A DNA stretch of 64,000 nucleotides from Hofstenia miamia (GCA_004352715.1 SCFE01000004.1:1911362-1975361), one strand, 5' to 3'; numbered from the stretch's first letter, positions 42,234 to 56,149 are shown. Translations and numbers: made by a program. The notes: generated from the letters alone by a model not told the origin.

Positions 42234-42955
42234 AAAAGCATTCCTCACATATATATATATACTTGAAAAGCCGTAAAGCAGCATGTTCATTAATGTTTTG
42301 TGACATAAAGTTTCCAATAACTATAGTCTTTACAGATAAATTGTTAGTAAAGAAAAGTTAATTTCTTACTGCTTCTAATTTCTTTTGCAAATAGGCCTGA
42401 TGAATAGCTAATCTATTGATAAATACTAGGCAATACATTTTGTTTTTACTAGGCACTGAAAAAAATAAATCAAACCATTTATCTCTTTTTATTTCAACAG
42501 AAGCTTCTCAACGAAAAAAGTTTCCACGGAGTACTTTGAACTTTGCTGCGATAAAACACATGGAAAAGTTTATTTTATTTGCATACATCTGCTGGACGTT
42601 TTTTGGAATTAGCAACACTTCTAAATTAGCAACATATGTATGCCGTCAATCGACAATTTTATTTCCTCATGCGAGAATGTATAGCTTTCAATATTTGGTA
42701 AAACAACTTATTACTGGAAGCTATAGTCTAATTGTTTTCACACTAAGTATTTAGTTAAGAAAATTTAAAATGATTATAGCATTAGCATAGCTTTCAATTA
42801 CAAAGATTAAGATGTGAACAGATAAATAATTGGGTTACTTATATGTAGGAATTTTTTCTCTAGATTAAAATAAACAGTTTAAAAAATTTAACTGATATTA
42901 ATTAATTCACATTTTCTGTTTCTATTGTTTTCATTTTTGCACGTTTATATATATA

Positions 42956-43009
<54 letters not shown>

Positions 43010-44895
43010 GTGAAACGCTAACCTTCATGTAGATTTATAACAAGAAATACAACATAGCGAATAAAATACTACACTACAATAGACCACATAAAGTTAATTG
43101 TTTTCCTCAATAGCCGAGAATTTCAGTTCACTGTCATCTTCTGATATTGCATTGACAAAAATATGTATGTGCATTACATTGTAAAATAGAAATCGCAAGA
43201 TGTAAACCTCAGAAAGCGTTCCATATCGTTTAAATTGAAATAATGTAATTTTCCTATTTTGCAAGGTCATACAAGAGGTGGGTTGTCCTAATGTGACCAA
43301 CTAAAATATTTTCATATCGCTTGATGTGTTGTCAATTATAGTTAACATAAAATGTAATGCTTAATACAAACAAAATCATGTTTTATAGGAATTACCTATA
43401 AATGAGGAGACAATTTCATTAACAATATATTTCTCTAAAATATATAAAGTTCAAATTCCATTTCATTCCTTCCAAATTGGATGGATCTGCAGAAATTTTT
43501 TGTTTCTTTAGATATGCCACGGCTTTCTTTATATATGAGGGCCTGGTTATACATAAATGTACACAATTTGTGAATTATATTTTGACTGAAATATAACTTT
43601 GTTGGAAATTATTAGGAACCCAATATGCCTTACGTATTTACTACTGCCGAATAGTTTATGTGAATTGCATTAATAGCTGACTTGATTACGAGGACTATAG
43701 ATTTTTCAACAACTGTACAACAATGCAGTGCTTTCAATTGCAACTACAACTGCACATCATTTATGTATATTTAGTGCGAAAAATAGTTGAATTGAAGAAG
43801 TTTCCAATCATAAATGAAACATAAGGTTACTCCAAATTTAATCAATTTCGAAATTCGATGTTTTCAGCTTTAAGTTACTCAATTTCTGACTTTTTGACTT
43901 GACAAAAAATGTAATTAAATAAACAATGCAATTTTAAATGAAAAAGAGTAATTCCCACATTTGGTATGCAATATCTAAGCTTACTGCAGGTATAATTTAT
44001 ATTGTGACAAAAGAATGAAATTGCCTAGCATACGCACTAATAGGTCTTTGTTACAGGATGTCCTTCTGAAAATTCTTCGCAAAGCGAATTTCAAAATAGG
44101 TATAAGTAAAATGAAGTTCAATAAATGCGTTACATTTACACAGACTCCTGAGGTACAATAGCAAAAAAAAAGCGATTAACCATTAGTTATTTTCTCTGAA
44201 CACACCGTATACATTCGCTGAAATTATTAACAAGATAGTTTTTTAGATATATGTTGATCGCGTTTCCGTATAATGCTTTTGATAGAGTATGATCAACGAT
44301 TATGCGACAAACTTTAGTGTGTTTGTGCTAACAAAACTCTTTGGAAGTAAACAATAAATGTACTTTGCAAAGCTGTTAATTTCAATTTTTCACCTATTGT
44401 ATCTGAAGTACATGATTGACTTTGGTTAGTTGTAGATATTGGCATTAAAGGACCCACGTCTGAATAAATGCAAAACTTTGTTTTTCTGAGATCTTTTCCA
44501 TATTTATAAAGCATATAGATAACAATATCATCCTTTGGTCACATAGAAAAATATTTAAATCCCCAAAATGAATGAATATACATGATGATATAGGTAGAGA
44601 TTGTTTATTTCACTAAAACACCAACCAGTCAATATTAATATAGATATTTTTACATGTATGTTGGTCTTGGAGCCCAAAACACATCTTACTTGGTGATCAA
44701 AACGCATTGCTTCATGTTTAGTAGAGTTCTAAACAACCACGGTCTTACTGGGCCCGATCCGATAAGATTTTTTTTTACTAAGACCCGAACCCGACAAAAA
44801 CTAATAATCTTCTTATTATAGCAACAGTATGCTATTACCGCTAACAATATTGATAATCAGTACTATTATTTTATTGAGCAATATCACTCATAAAT
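42234..44895. other. Non-coding stretch with long (TA)n
   Basis: (TA)n lies at about 42945-43007. An open frame from about 42521 to 42754 (or 42416 with an ATG further up) is preceded by a plausible splice acceptor, TTTTTATTTCAACAG. It has a hydrophobic MEKFILFAYICWTFF segment, but I recognise no product and do not call a gene. A partial CGGGTC-type element copy lies at about 44738-44800. Confidence 0.5.
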
Positions 44896-45230
44896 CAGAG
44901 TTCTCATCGGGTCTGCCTTTTGAACCCAATATCTGACTCGTAAATACCACATTCTTACTGGAGCCGACCCGAGTTTTTTTACTAAGACCCTGAAGCCATC
45001 AAGAAATTGTTTAGACCACACTTAATAAAGACCGATTTTTTTCTTGAACTATAGCTAAATAGTTTTAAATTAATCCAAAATATTATATCCAGAGTAAACA
45101 ACAAACAAACAAGCAAATGATTAGATTGACAAATATTGAGAATATTGATGTTGTTCCCAAAGACCCGAACCCGGCGCGAGAGAGCCCGAAATCGGGTCGG
45201 ATTCAGGTCGGGACGAGCTTGAGAACTCTG
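44896..45230 (+). mobile_element. CGGGTC-rich MITE-like element, copy A
   Basis: It starts CAGAGTTCTCATCGGGTC and ends, inverted, CAGAGTTCTCAAGCTCGTC, so the terminal inverted repeat is about 10 bp. The interior carries many CCCGACCCG motifs. An inverted, diverged copy lies at about 45886-46318. No target duplication could be recognised. Confidence 0.55.
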
Positions 45231-45885
45231 ATATTTAGTTACAAAAATCATATGTGTGTACTTACCATACTACAATAGATTATAAGAATCACAGCTTATA
45301 GGCATGCATTATTTTTACTGTCCATAATAAATAAGTTCAATATCAACACTTAAATGTCAAAATTAACACTTCGATTGGAATGATTTATAAACCACATGGT
45401 TATTTAACCCACTTCTAGAACACGATGGGTATAGAATAAATATGCTATAAAACACCATTTTTGGAGACATTTTGTAAATTAATTTATTAGAATATTTTTC
45501 AGAATAGTTTTGATAATAACCAATCTCATTGTTTTCAAATTTTGTAAACTACACCTACATGTTACAATATGTTGAAAATTTTTAGCCGTAAAAATTCCTT
45601 CTGTGGATTGTGGGAATTCTGTTAGCATCCCCTCAGTGATTGCTTTAGAGGAATGCTAAATGCATCGTCTTTTAGAATTAATTCACATGGTCGGAAGTAC
45701 ACTGTGCTAATGTTAAATAACAATAATAAGATGTCGGTGGATATCCTATCCTTTACAGCTTCGCTCTATTTCCGGGATGATAGAATATTGAAATTTTGAA
45801 AAAAATAATTTACAAGTTGTTAGAAACAACTTATATATCATATACATTCTATTACTTTTGGCAATGAAATATTTGTGACACCCGT

Positions 45886-46318
45886 CGCGCTCTGAACCCG
45901 ACCCGATTTTGGATGGGATCTCGGGTCGGATTCATTTTGACTAATTTCGGGTGTCGGGTCCCATTTCGACCAATTTCGGGTCTCAGGTCGGGTTAGGGTA
46001 ATTGAGAACAATTCAACATCGGATGCTCAATATTCATCAATCCAATTATTTGTTTGTTTATTTGTTTGTTTACACTGAATATATAATTTCGGGCCAATTT
46101 TAAACTGTTTAGCTCGTTAGAGAAAAAACGGTTTTTTAGGTGTGTTCTAAGCATTTTTGGGATGGCTTCAGAAAACAATCGGGTTGCGTTTGGGTCCAAT
46201 TTCGAAAAAATTTGACTTTCGTGTCGGGTTCGGGTCTTAGTAAAAAGACTCGGGTCGGCCCCAGTAAGAATGTGGTATTTACGGGTCAGATTTCAGGTCC
46301 AAAAGGCAGAAAAACTGA
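45886..46318 (-). mobile_element. CGGGTC-rich MITE-like element, copy B (inverted)
   Basis: The reverse complement aligns with copy A through landmarks such as AATACCACATTCTTACTGG, GCCGACCCGAGT and ACTAAGACCCGAACC. Short open frames inside (45993-46199, 46140-46322) are element sequence, not genes. Confidence 0.6.
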
Positions 46319-47925
46319 ATAGACCTTAATTTTTAGTAAGGTAACAAGAATTTTGCCTATAAAGCATTAAAAAGTGACCTGCAAAAGGGTATTTATGTTG
46401 CAAAATACTGAAGCTTTGTTATTTATATGAAAATATGAACACGAAATAGCTGATCTTTAGATAAAAGTTAGCCGAAAAGACTGAGGCGTCACTCAGCATT
46501 AACCGAAATTGGATTATCCTTCTATAGCAGTCCATAAACATCCGGAGAAAAGTCTTCAAAGCATGGTCCGAAATATTTTAAAATCATTTCAATCCAACAA
46601 TTTTATATACAGATTTCGACAAAACAGTGGTTGCTGCTAAAAATAATGAAAGCCTGTTGCAACACTGTATTTGTTCCTATGCAAATCAATTAAAATATTT
46701 TAAGTGCTGGTAACAAATTTACCAATCCTGACTAGCATGTACTAAAATGATTTTTTAGACACCCAGGCAGGCCCCGATAAAAAAGTATTCTGTTTTAACT
46801 TTATCTGGTTCCTAGATAGTTTTTAGATAAACTCAGAAAAATCTGATGAAAAAATTATTTTTAAGCAAAGTAATGAACAAAAACTGCATGTTCACCCCCT
46901 CAGTGCGTTTAGGTTTAATGGCAATAGGACCACATTCGACAGAACTAGATGGGACTGGGACCAATTAAATTCTGGTCACACAAAACTATAATTTATTGAT
47001 AGTCATTCACTAAACTGTACTCGATCCGATCCGACACAATTTGATCAATCAAACACGATCCGACTATCGATTCACTTTAGTGTTTTGCGGGAGGGAAATT
47101 ATTGTATGCGTGTGCCCGCTCCTTGCTTTCTCTGCCGGATGTCTGCTCGGCCGTTTCTACAGTGCCCGATGTCTGCCCGTCGTTAAAATAGATGAGTGAC
47201 CTAAATAAAGTCTGATTTCTAACAAAAACCTAAAAAAGAAATTCAACTAAAACTTACAAGGTACCTTATATTAAGAGAAGAATGTACAAATCATAAATAT
47301 TCGAATACGTTTCTGAGAAAATATTGTGTACCCATGCCCGTTCTTCCAAATTTATATACAACGGATTGGCCGGATTCCCCTTGCTTTGGGTTGCCCTCAA
47401 AACGCAAAAATTTACTCATCCGACCCGATCCAAAGACAACTAAATACTCATTATAAAAAATTTAATTAATTTCAAACAAAATAATACTAACTGGATAGCA
47501 GTAAAATTGAAAATTCGTATAATCAGAGCAAACATTGTCGTCGTAAAAACCCTGGTCGTCAACCGTTTTTGTGGAATGTTGTTCACATCACATTCCAAGA
47601 ATCATTGAGGCATTTGAAAGGACCCTTTCAGACGATGAGGAGAATGTCGACTAAGGGACCGTATAAATTTATTTAAGTTGTAAAGCAACATAGTGTACGT
47701 CATTTAATTGTTTTATAAAACACCATGTGGTAACGATGCTGAATGCCATCGAGTGTGCAACAAATAATGTTCTAAAACTTTAAACGTTTTCTAAACATAG
47801 TATATAATACCATTTCTAACCTATCGCGGAATGTCATCTGGTAGCCACCAATGATATTGCAAAACGTTTTCTAGACGTCTTCTAAGCGTTTTCTAGATCT
47901 CTTCTAAGCATTTCGAAACCATTTC
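46319..47925. other. Non-coding stretch leading into the minisatellite
   Basis: Contains CGATCCGA and CCCGATGTCTGCCCG patches near 47000-47170, and degenerate ACGTTTTCTAAACG motifs at 47790-47925 that look like the precursor of the tandem array. Confidence 0.5.
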
Positions 47926-48527
47926 TAAACGTCTTAAATACGTTTTCTACACTTGACATAGATGTCATTTCTAAACGTCTTAAACACGTTTTCTACACTT
48001 GACATAGATGTCATTTCTAAACGTCTTAAACACGTTTTCTACACTTGACATAGATGTCATTTCTAAACGTCTTAAACACGTTTTCTACACTTGACATAGA
48101 TGTCATTTCTAAACGTCTTAAACACGTTTTCTACACTTGACATAGATGTCATTTCTAAACGTCTTAAACACGTTTTCTACACTTGACATAGATGTCATTT
48201 CTAAACGTCTTAAACACGTTTTCTACACTTGACATAGATGTCATTTCTAAACGTCTTAAACACGTTTTCTACACTTGACATAGATGTCATTTCTAAACGT
48301 CTTAAACACGTTTTCTACACTTGACATAGATGTCATTTCTAAACGTCTTAAACACGTTTTCTACACTTGACATAGATGTCATTTCTAAACGTCTTAAACA
48401 CGTTTTCTACACTTGACATAGATGTCATTTCTAAACGTCTTAAACACGTTTTCTACACTTGACATAGATGTCATTTCTAAACGTCTTAAACACGTTTTCT
48501 ACACTTGACATAGATGTCATTTCTAAA
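47926..48527 (+). repeat. 46-bp minisatellite, 13 copies
   Basis: The GACATAGATGTC landmark recurs every 46 bp from 47955 to 48507, thirteen times. All units look identical except the first, which has AAATACG instead of AAACACG. Each unit holds two short inverted motifs: GACAT-AG-ATGTC, and AAACGT-CTTAAAC-ACGTTT. Near-perfect homogeneity implies recent expansion or continuing conversion. Flanks on both sides contain decayed ACGTTTTCT motifs. Confidence 0.95.
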
Positions 48528-48964
48528 CTCATTCAAACCCCTTTGAAAACGTGTTATAAGACGTTTTCTCAACGTTTTAGTGTTTATTGTGTAAAGCACG
48601 ACACGCTACAACTCTGATTAGTAAGTTGCTAAGAACATTTACGTGATTACCAACAAGTTCGGATGAACTGATAAAAGCTACAAACTAGGTGTCGAAAAAT
48701 TGTCAAGCTGCTTCCAGATCTGCTCTAGACTTTATAAAATATAAATTGCGACAATTCAAGAATATTAGGCGGGTGTTGCACACTTACGTGTTTTCGCCAT
48801 GGGCTTCGTCAGTGAGCTCTTGTTACTCGTCAATGAAATCTCAATTAGCTGCTACACATTGACGTTGTACGCCCATTTTGTCATTGTATAGCATCTGCTG
48901 AATTTTTTCACGGCATCGTTTTTATGAGCTTATGTCATTTATTTGAACTACACGATTTTCATAT

Positions 48965-49335
48965 TTATTTTAGAAATTTACAATTCATAATCAAAAATGT
49001 ATATTTGATATTCAGAAATTTACAATTTGATGTTCAGCACTCGAAAATAATTCTTTACATGTATTCCCATATTCTAACCTATTATGGCAATAAACAATTT
49101 TTTTGATAAAGTCTTACTTCACTTATTTGACAAAGTGTTAATATATTTTATGTTTGTGCGTGGTGAACATTTTTTATGGTTTCTGAATATCAAATGCAAA
49201 TTTCTGTATATGAAACTGCATTAATAAACATCAAATGTAAATTTCTGAATATAATACTGTATTTCGCAATATCAAATACAAATTTTTGAATATTAAATGT
49301 AAATTTCTGAATATGAATTGTAAATTTCTTAATTA
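48965..49335. repeat. Short-period inverted repeat cluster
   Basis: Motifs of the form TTTGATATTCAGAAATTTACA occur around 48970-49045 and their reverse complements (TTTCTGAATATCAAATGCAAA) recur four to five times at 49175-49335. The cluster can fold into an imperfect hairpin around a spacer of about 130 bp. Confidence 0.6.
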
Positions 49336-51429
49336 AATGTGAAAATGGTGTAGTCTTAGCACTGTTAAATGAACATGTGGGTATATTATCATTTAAGCAT
49401 GAATATTTTAGCTTATGCTGCTAATAAAATATGGCAATGACATTTGAATGAATGCTTCAAATCTACAGATAATTTTAACGCCAGCTATTGAATACTTTAC
49501 TGACAAACAGCCATTGAACTTCTCCATCGCTAAGGTATTTTGCAATCTAATATCAAAGTGAAGCATGATCTTCAGGTTCAAATATTTTTAAATCTTCAAA
49601 GCGTTTGGATTGAGTTTAGATATTTGTAACCTAACTCCAGAAATTGAATTTAACTTCAGAGAGTCGCAAAATTCCCATTAAATCTATTTCATGCAATTTG
49701 GATAAGATATATTTTAGAAATAGAAATTATCCAGAAATTTATAATAAATAATTTTTGAAAATTATTGCTCATCTGCACATATGCATTTGTGTAAGCACAT
49801 TTTAATGCCTAAAATGCATTAGCAAGATCATTAACATTATTTTACTATTTAAATACTAATAATGAATACTTAAAGCCAGATTTTCATGTAGTGGAATAGT
49901 AATGAACATACATGAAGCTCCGGATCATACGCACTGACTAGTTCGAATTATCAAAATGGTAGGATTTTAGTGCTTTTCAACAATTTTGGGCAGTAAAAAT
50001 CGTTGCAACTTTGTTTGTTTTGTGGAACATTATAAAAAATACATTTAGAACAAAGAAAACAAAACTGAATTTAAAAAATTAACGAGGTTAATATGCCGTT
50101 GTGTTTCATTACCTTTTCAAATTTACTGCAACTCCATCTTAGCTATTTTTTATGTGACTTACTACTAAATTGTAAATACTTACTATTTATGAAATATTTA
50201 GAAAATTCTATAGGCCAAACCACTGTAATATAGCATTATGATTCTTTTCTGAAAAATGTCCTCCTTCGTAAAACGCGGGAAATGCTACAAAATGAGAAGC
50301 TCAAATCATTTTTAAAAACTCAATGATTTTTTCGAAACATTTTAGCCCTTAAATTTTGCTCAATTTTTTTTCTGTTGCAATTACTTTCTAATCAAAGTGA
50401 CATTTTTATATAGCAGTAACAACTAAGTAAGTTAATGAAATATTTATCAAAATATAAATTGGACACTTCATTTGATTCTATATTTAAACTTAATTAATCT
50501 AAAATATTAATTAATTGCGGATCTGATGCATAAAGCCCAATTCAATTTTTAGGCAAGAAGAGTTAACTGTTTAAACTTCCCTCACACCTAATTTGTCAAT
50601 GTATTGTTTATTGTTGTGGTTTATTCCACTTTTGCAATTGTCTTCATATATAGGCATAAAAGCCAAGTTACTTATTTCATGAAAACTATGGATAGCTATT
50701 TGCAAGACTACTTCATTAAACAGGATTCCTAAGTTGAATGAGATTGCGGATCAACCTTAAAATTTTCATCACAAAACTTTCAATTGAAATCGAAAATTAT
50801 ATTTTTTAATGTATGTAAAACTTGAAAAATTATTTAATAATAGTAAATAGTCCATATTTTACTATGCTCAAACTAAATTGACTAACAAGCAATTTGATAA
50901 AGATACAACAAAATAGAATTGCTAAAAGTTGCCAACAAAACTTTGGGTTTTTTCAAAGAATAAATGGCGCTTATCATTTTATGCGATTTCTCTCCTCTTA
51001 CGAAGGATTGAACTGCTACCATCGACAAAGTCCCTGAACTTTGATTGTTACAAATCACCAAATGTAATGGCAACTTCAAGGTGTATTTCTCAGTAATTTT
51101 TAATGAATTATTAATATTGGAAAGAATGATGTTTCCATTACATATTGGTCACTTGCAATTTTTCAAATACAGTATATTAGTGAAATTTCAATTAGCATTA
51201 TAAATAATTTAAAAGTTCTGTTTAATATTTAAAATTGTACAAAGCCTTTGCCTTTGTTTTATCCGCTAGGCAATTAGAAAATTTGAAGTTTCAGCTAATA
51301 GCACTTATTTTAAATTTTTCCATCTTGTTTGTGTTGAATGTTAAAAAATCACTATGAAGCTAGTATGCCAGAAAAAAATATGTTTGGCAATAGTCGTGAT
51401 ACCATTTTTGTTCCAACTGGATTCCCAAA
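49336..51429. other. Non-coding stretch
   Basis: AT-rich, with no supported feature. Confidence 0.6.
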
Positions 51430-51700
51430 TTATCAATTTTCTCTATCTCTTTCATATACAGCCTACACTCGTTGCATAATTCAGCTCTTCTGACTACATG
51501 CGTCATCCAGTCTGTCCTTACTGCTTATTCATGTGTTACGATTGTCAGTTCTGCCCTTCTTAGCCACATTTTTCACTTTCCTCAGTAAGTTTTTTTAGAT
51601 TTCTTAATAGATTGTCTTTTGCCTTTATCTTGAATGTCTCTCTTCCTCTATCCTAATCTGATAAATCATATTTTTTCATCACCAGCTATTTTTATTTTTC
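51430..51700 (-). pseudogene. R4-like retrotransposon relic, CCHC region
   Basis: A minus-strand frame shows KRAELTIVTHE, a stop, then AVRTDWMTHVVRRAE and CNECRLYMKEIEKIDNL. This parallels the AHEQAIKKNWVKKHID and CRLCKKEAETVDHL segments of the 9.5-kb copies. It is heavily decayed, with stops and frameshifts, so it is an old insertion. It lies at the edge of the duplicated block starting at about 51.75 kb. Confidence 0.6.
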
Positions 51701-51774
51701 ACAACTCTACTGACTTTCTCTAGGGGTTTCTTAAGCCCCCTGTATTTTGAAAAATGACATTTTTGCATGTGACA

Positions 51775-53690
51775 TTATCAAGATTCTTAATATTTGCCAT
51801 CGTTTTAGTGTATTATAAAACGAATTGCTACGCAATTTTTATTACTGTACTTTTCAAAAAAAATTTCTAGATTATTGTGTTAGTAATTCACAATTGAGAG
51901 TTTAGAGCAATAATTTGCTGAAAGTTCATTTATCAATGCTAGCAATAAATGCAATTCTTCAATATTTCTTTCTATAGCCAAGTAAAAGTTATTTGCAAAC
52001 TGAAATTTTACTAAAATTTTAAGTTATTTCAACAAATCAAGAAAAAACATATGAATGTTGAAAATGTCTTCCCAAAATAATATAAGTTTTTCAAAACAAG
52101 ATATTTTTAACGATCACATCAAGCAAATGTAATATATTCTTTCAAATTTGAAGGAGGCAGCTAGCAATTCAGTTTCTTTCTGAAAGGGAGCGTTAACTGA
52201 AAAAGCTAAAACTTCAATCTTAAATAATAACTAACCAACGTCTAACAAAAGTATTTTAGCATGTAAAGGTTTTGAAACTTTCTTGAATTGAGCAATATTT
52301 TCATTCATGACAACTGTTGCAGAAGTTTATTGTTCTTTATTCAAAGCAATTATGTAAAAATATTTATTTTTTTACCTAGTCAAAAGGTATAACATGCATG
52401 AAAGTTTAATATGCTGCAAGAAGAATCTTTTACCAGATTCCACATTGAAAATTACTCTTTGCAAGAAATCGTTTTTCATGAAACATGATTGGTTACAGAA
52501 GCAAACCAATTCTTGTTTGGATTTTGAGATCACATTTTATATATTATTAGTTTCAAGTTTAAACTGGTTACTAGTAGCTTGAATAACAAACTATTTTTTA
52601 AGAAAATTTGAATATTAAAACTGCGATAGAATAAAAGTAAATGTTCGTGACTGAAAAAATTTTCCAGTCTAAGCAAAGCTTAAGCATTTTTCAAAAATGC
52701 TACTTAGTGATTTTCCTTAAAAAGCTTGTTGGTTTTTTAAAAGGACAAACCGTTTTCCAAAATTTTCAAACGCTTTTCTCCAAATTTGCAAATTTTTGGT
52801 GAGCGTGCACCCATGAAGTGGTGAAAATTAGTACAAAATTGCATTTCCTTAGGTATTTGAAAACATAAATTATTTTATGATGAAAATTCCAATTTCTTAA
52901 AATTCATTAAAATTATTAAAATTAATTAAGGCTCAGATATTCATAATTTTTAAATGCCATGGGTATCAACTAACGGCAAACATTTTTAAGCAATTAACCT
53001 GCTAGAGCGAAATTAGGGATCGCTCTGCGCTAAGTCAGTGATCATGGCACTTAAAATGGCTCTTGCAGAGCATAATTTCAAAACGAAAATAAACGAGGAT
53101 GCCTTCTCCATAGCGTTGATTAAGTAACTTTTACGCATTTTCAAAAAAATTTCTCCAATCCTATTAGAAAGTTGGAAATCGTGAGGTATGGGGACATTTT
53201 TGGTGAATATGCACGAACGTACTGTCGAAAGTTTATACTAAGGCATATTTCTGTGGCTGAAGTACTTGAAAAGAATTACTATCGTTGAAAATTTGGATTT
53301 TTTAAAAAAAGTCTTAAATACACTTCACACCTGACATTGCAATAATTCGAAGATTCAGCCGAGCACATGAGAGGAACGCCGAACTTTAACTTTAACTGTT
53401 TCCTTATATGTAAAAATATGCCTCCCAAACCAGTTGGGACAGAGGTATTGACGCGCATCAGGAACCATGATCTAGATAGGAGACGCTCCATATCCTGTGG
53501 TGAACCCACGCCAACGTTGACCTCGGGTCAACTCGTGAGTTATGAGTGTTTAAAACTTTTTTCAAAAAATTTTAAACAATTATGAAATTCCAAGGATGTT
53601 TAAAGTTAATGATGTCTAGTTCTTTACCTACTCTCATATAAAATTTTTTTTAATCTTCAGGCCTCCCTGATTTTGTTTCATGCGCGACTT
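51775..53690 (+). repeat. Diverged segmental duplicate of 34380-36015
   Basis: Collinear similarity to the right arm is carried by several anchors. They are TACTGTACTTTTCAAAAAAA, ATTTCTTTCTATAGCCAAG, GGCAGCTAGCAATTC, CAACTGTTGCAGAA, AAGGACAAACCGTTTTCC and the GTTAATGATGT...CTCATATAAA block. With the gene at 58.3-59.3 kb it forms a second copy of the knottin-gene segment. The 4.4 kb between them is enlarged relative to the 1.3 kb in the right arm. Confidence 0.7.
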
Positions 53691-53699
53691 TTCATTAAG

Positions 53700-54300
53700 A
53701 ATTGGACTTCTCCGATTTATTAATTATATTGATGCTCGCCTTGTGCATCATAAACAAATTGAAGTTCAAGCATTTCTGCTGTGCTATTCCTAATTAGTTT
53801 TGGAAGAATTTTATTGTGTTTAACCACAAAGTTTTTAGTGTTATGATTAGGTTTATATGAGGCAGAGCTCGCAAACATTACTGGCCTGTCGTATGCGGCC
53901 AGTACGAAGCCTTGAGTAATACGAGAGAATGTGGCGTTTCGTTGTAGGTGAATTCATCGACGAACCCACACTACAATTTGCGTGCAAGCGAAGCAAAAAT
54001 CATGTCAGCTACAGAGGTACGCGTCCCTATGTACGAGTGATACGTAGAACCGACCCGTATTCATAAATTTGACTCGACCGGTTTGAAAACGGCAACATGT
54101 CCTCAAAACAAACAAAATTATATGTGTTTTCACGTATAAATATCTAGCCTGTATTGTCAAAATTAAATGCTTTGCAATGCATTAGTTGTCTTGTAATACA
54201 CCGTTCAATTTAGAGTACAAACCTCTACTCGAACAGACCAGACCCGACAAAAAGTTGGTCAACACAACCCGCTGGTCAGATCGACCCGCTTCCACCCCTG
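53700..54300. other. GC-richer non-coding patch with a hAT-like end
   Basis: 53860-54060 is less AT-rich than its surroundings but shows no long open frame. A CCCGAC-rich stretch ends at CCACCCCTG (54300), which inverted reads CAGGGGTGG, a hAT-like terminus. The partner end is not identified. Confidence 0.35.
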
Positions 54301-56103
54301 ATTATAAAATCTCTCTGTGCCAACTGCATGTAATGCAAATCTTGTCAATTGCACTCAGAGGAGCTTTTGTAGCATGATATTGACATCCTCCGAATTCTAC
54401 AACTGTGAGGAATAGCGTTAAATCACTATTTTAACATGAAAGTTAAAGATGATTATGCCACATTTTAGATTGAATTTCTAGTGCATTCCAAACTTGTCTT
54501 TTTCCACTGATTAGGGGAGAGCTGCTTGATAAGTAAGACAATTGGAGTAAGGATTTGGATGAATATAGTTACTATTGACTGCATCTTTGAAAAAGACTAT
54601 CTAATGGTTACATCTTCCACTGATGTCGAAGAATTCTTCATAAATATTTTATGTGATCTAGACATGTTTTATTATTTCTATGAAATTTTAAAAAAATGTA
54701 TCTTCTAGATTTGATGCAGTATGAATGAACTAAGTATGTTGCTAATATGAATCTGCATAAAAATTAAATTTTACAATAAGCAAGCGTGCAAACGGAACTA
54801 CAATTTGCATAGCCGCTTGAAAGTTAACATCCTAAAAGAGAGGAACAAAGATTGCTCAATACCTCTTATTCCGGAAGAGTTTCTATATTTAAACATTTTA
54901 CTACAGATAAAGCTCCATAGCACAAAGATATTTAGAACTGTAATACTCTAAATAATGAAGAGTTGGGATGAATAATTTTTTAATCGCAAACATTAATAAT
55001 TACAAGATCCTATTTTAAGGTTGCTTCTACCAAGTGGACAATTGAATTTAAATTGCCTAAGGGTAACAACTTTCTCCATATATTCAAAAAATCTTCTCAA
55101 GCCTATAAGAAAATTTGAAATTGTAAGCCATGGACACGTGCTTGAATGATATTTTGAAAATTCAATTATTTAAAAATGTTTTTCAGGTTCTTCCATGACT
55201 AATCTTCAAGTAGGCATATGGCTTGAAGCCCATAGGAGCAACAGCGAACATTATCCGTGTCTTTATAGTTAGATAGATTTCCCAAACACATTAAGGCGTG
55301 CAATGCTCAAAGTTAGAGGTAGCCATGTCGTCCTTCTAGATTCTGGATGTCTTTATTAGTTCTTGATGTACAAGTGCTCAAAAACCATAGGCAACTTTAA
55401 AAAATTCTTCGGCTGTTTAAGTTCAATATTATTATTCTAAAATTCAAACAATTATAGCATTTTGGTTAATAATTTGTAAAATCAAAAGCTGATGGGTAAG
55501 CATGCATTAAATTTGTAAAATGTTCGCTCATATCTAAAGTGAGTCAATAATTCAATTTCATGGGAGTATTTCTTGATGAATAGTGAAAACCTACTTTCGA
55601 AAGTCGACCTAGACTGTTTGCAGTTGCACTCTGACTGCAGGTGTGGTCCTCCAATTGAACTTTGAAGAATAGTTCACAAATATCCTACAAAATATGTTAT
55701 TAGCGATTGCAACTCAAACGTGATTGTTTGCAATTCCCTGCAGGTTCCATTTAATAATTTAACTTGGGTTGGCAAATCAGAGATGCTAATGTTTTACGTT
55801 TGCTGACTCATTGCACACTTGATCAACCCCAAGTGAGATCCATTCCGAATAACTTCCTCCATGTACTACAATCTACAGTCCATCCAACTATTTCTTAATT
55901 CCAAATTACAGTAGACATACTAAAATGTAATTAAAAATGGTGGAATAAGGCAAAAGAAAAATTATTTGTAATAACTTGACAGCGTGTTGCTGACCAACCC
56001 AAACCTTGATCTATTCGACTAATGTCAGCATAACGTCTTGAGCTGTGAAGCAGAATCGGCTTCTTGTGCGATAAATTATATTTATATTGTATGTTTACTC
56101 TTT
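54301..56103. other. Non-coding stretch with dispersed-repeat copies
   Basis: At 55070-55345 a block with CTTCTCAAGCCTATAAGAAA and AAAGTTAGAGGTAGCCATGT resembles blocks near 35200-35420, 52760, 53140 and 13490-13530. It is therefore a moderately repeated sequence. No gene seen. Confidence 0.5.
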
Positions 56104-56109
56104 ATAAGT

Positions 56110-56148
<39 letters not shown>

Positions 56149-56149
<1 letters not shown>

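Noticed and set aside
47926-48527. CRISPR array reading of the regular 46-bp repeats
   Set aside because: Units are fully contiguous with no variable spacers, and the genome is eukaryotic; it is a minisatellite.
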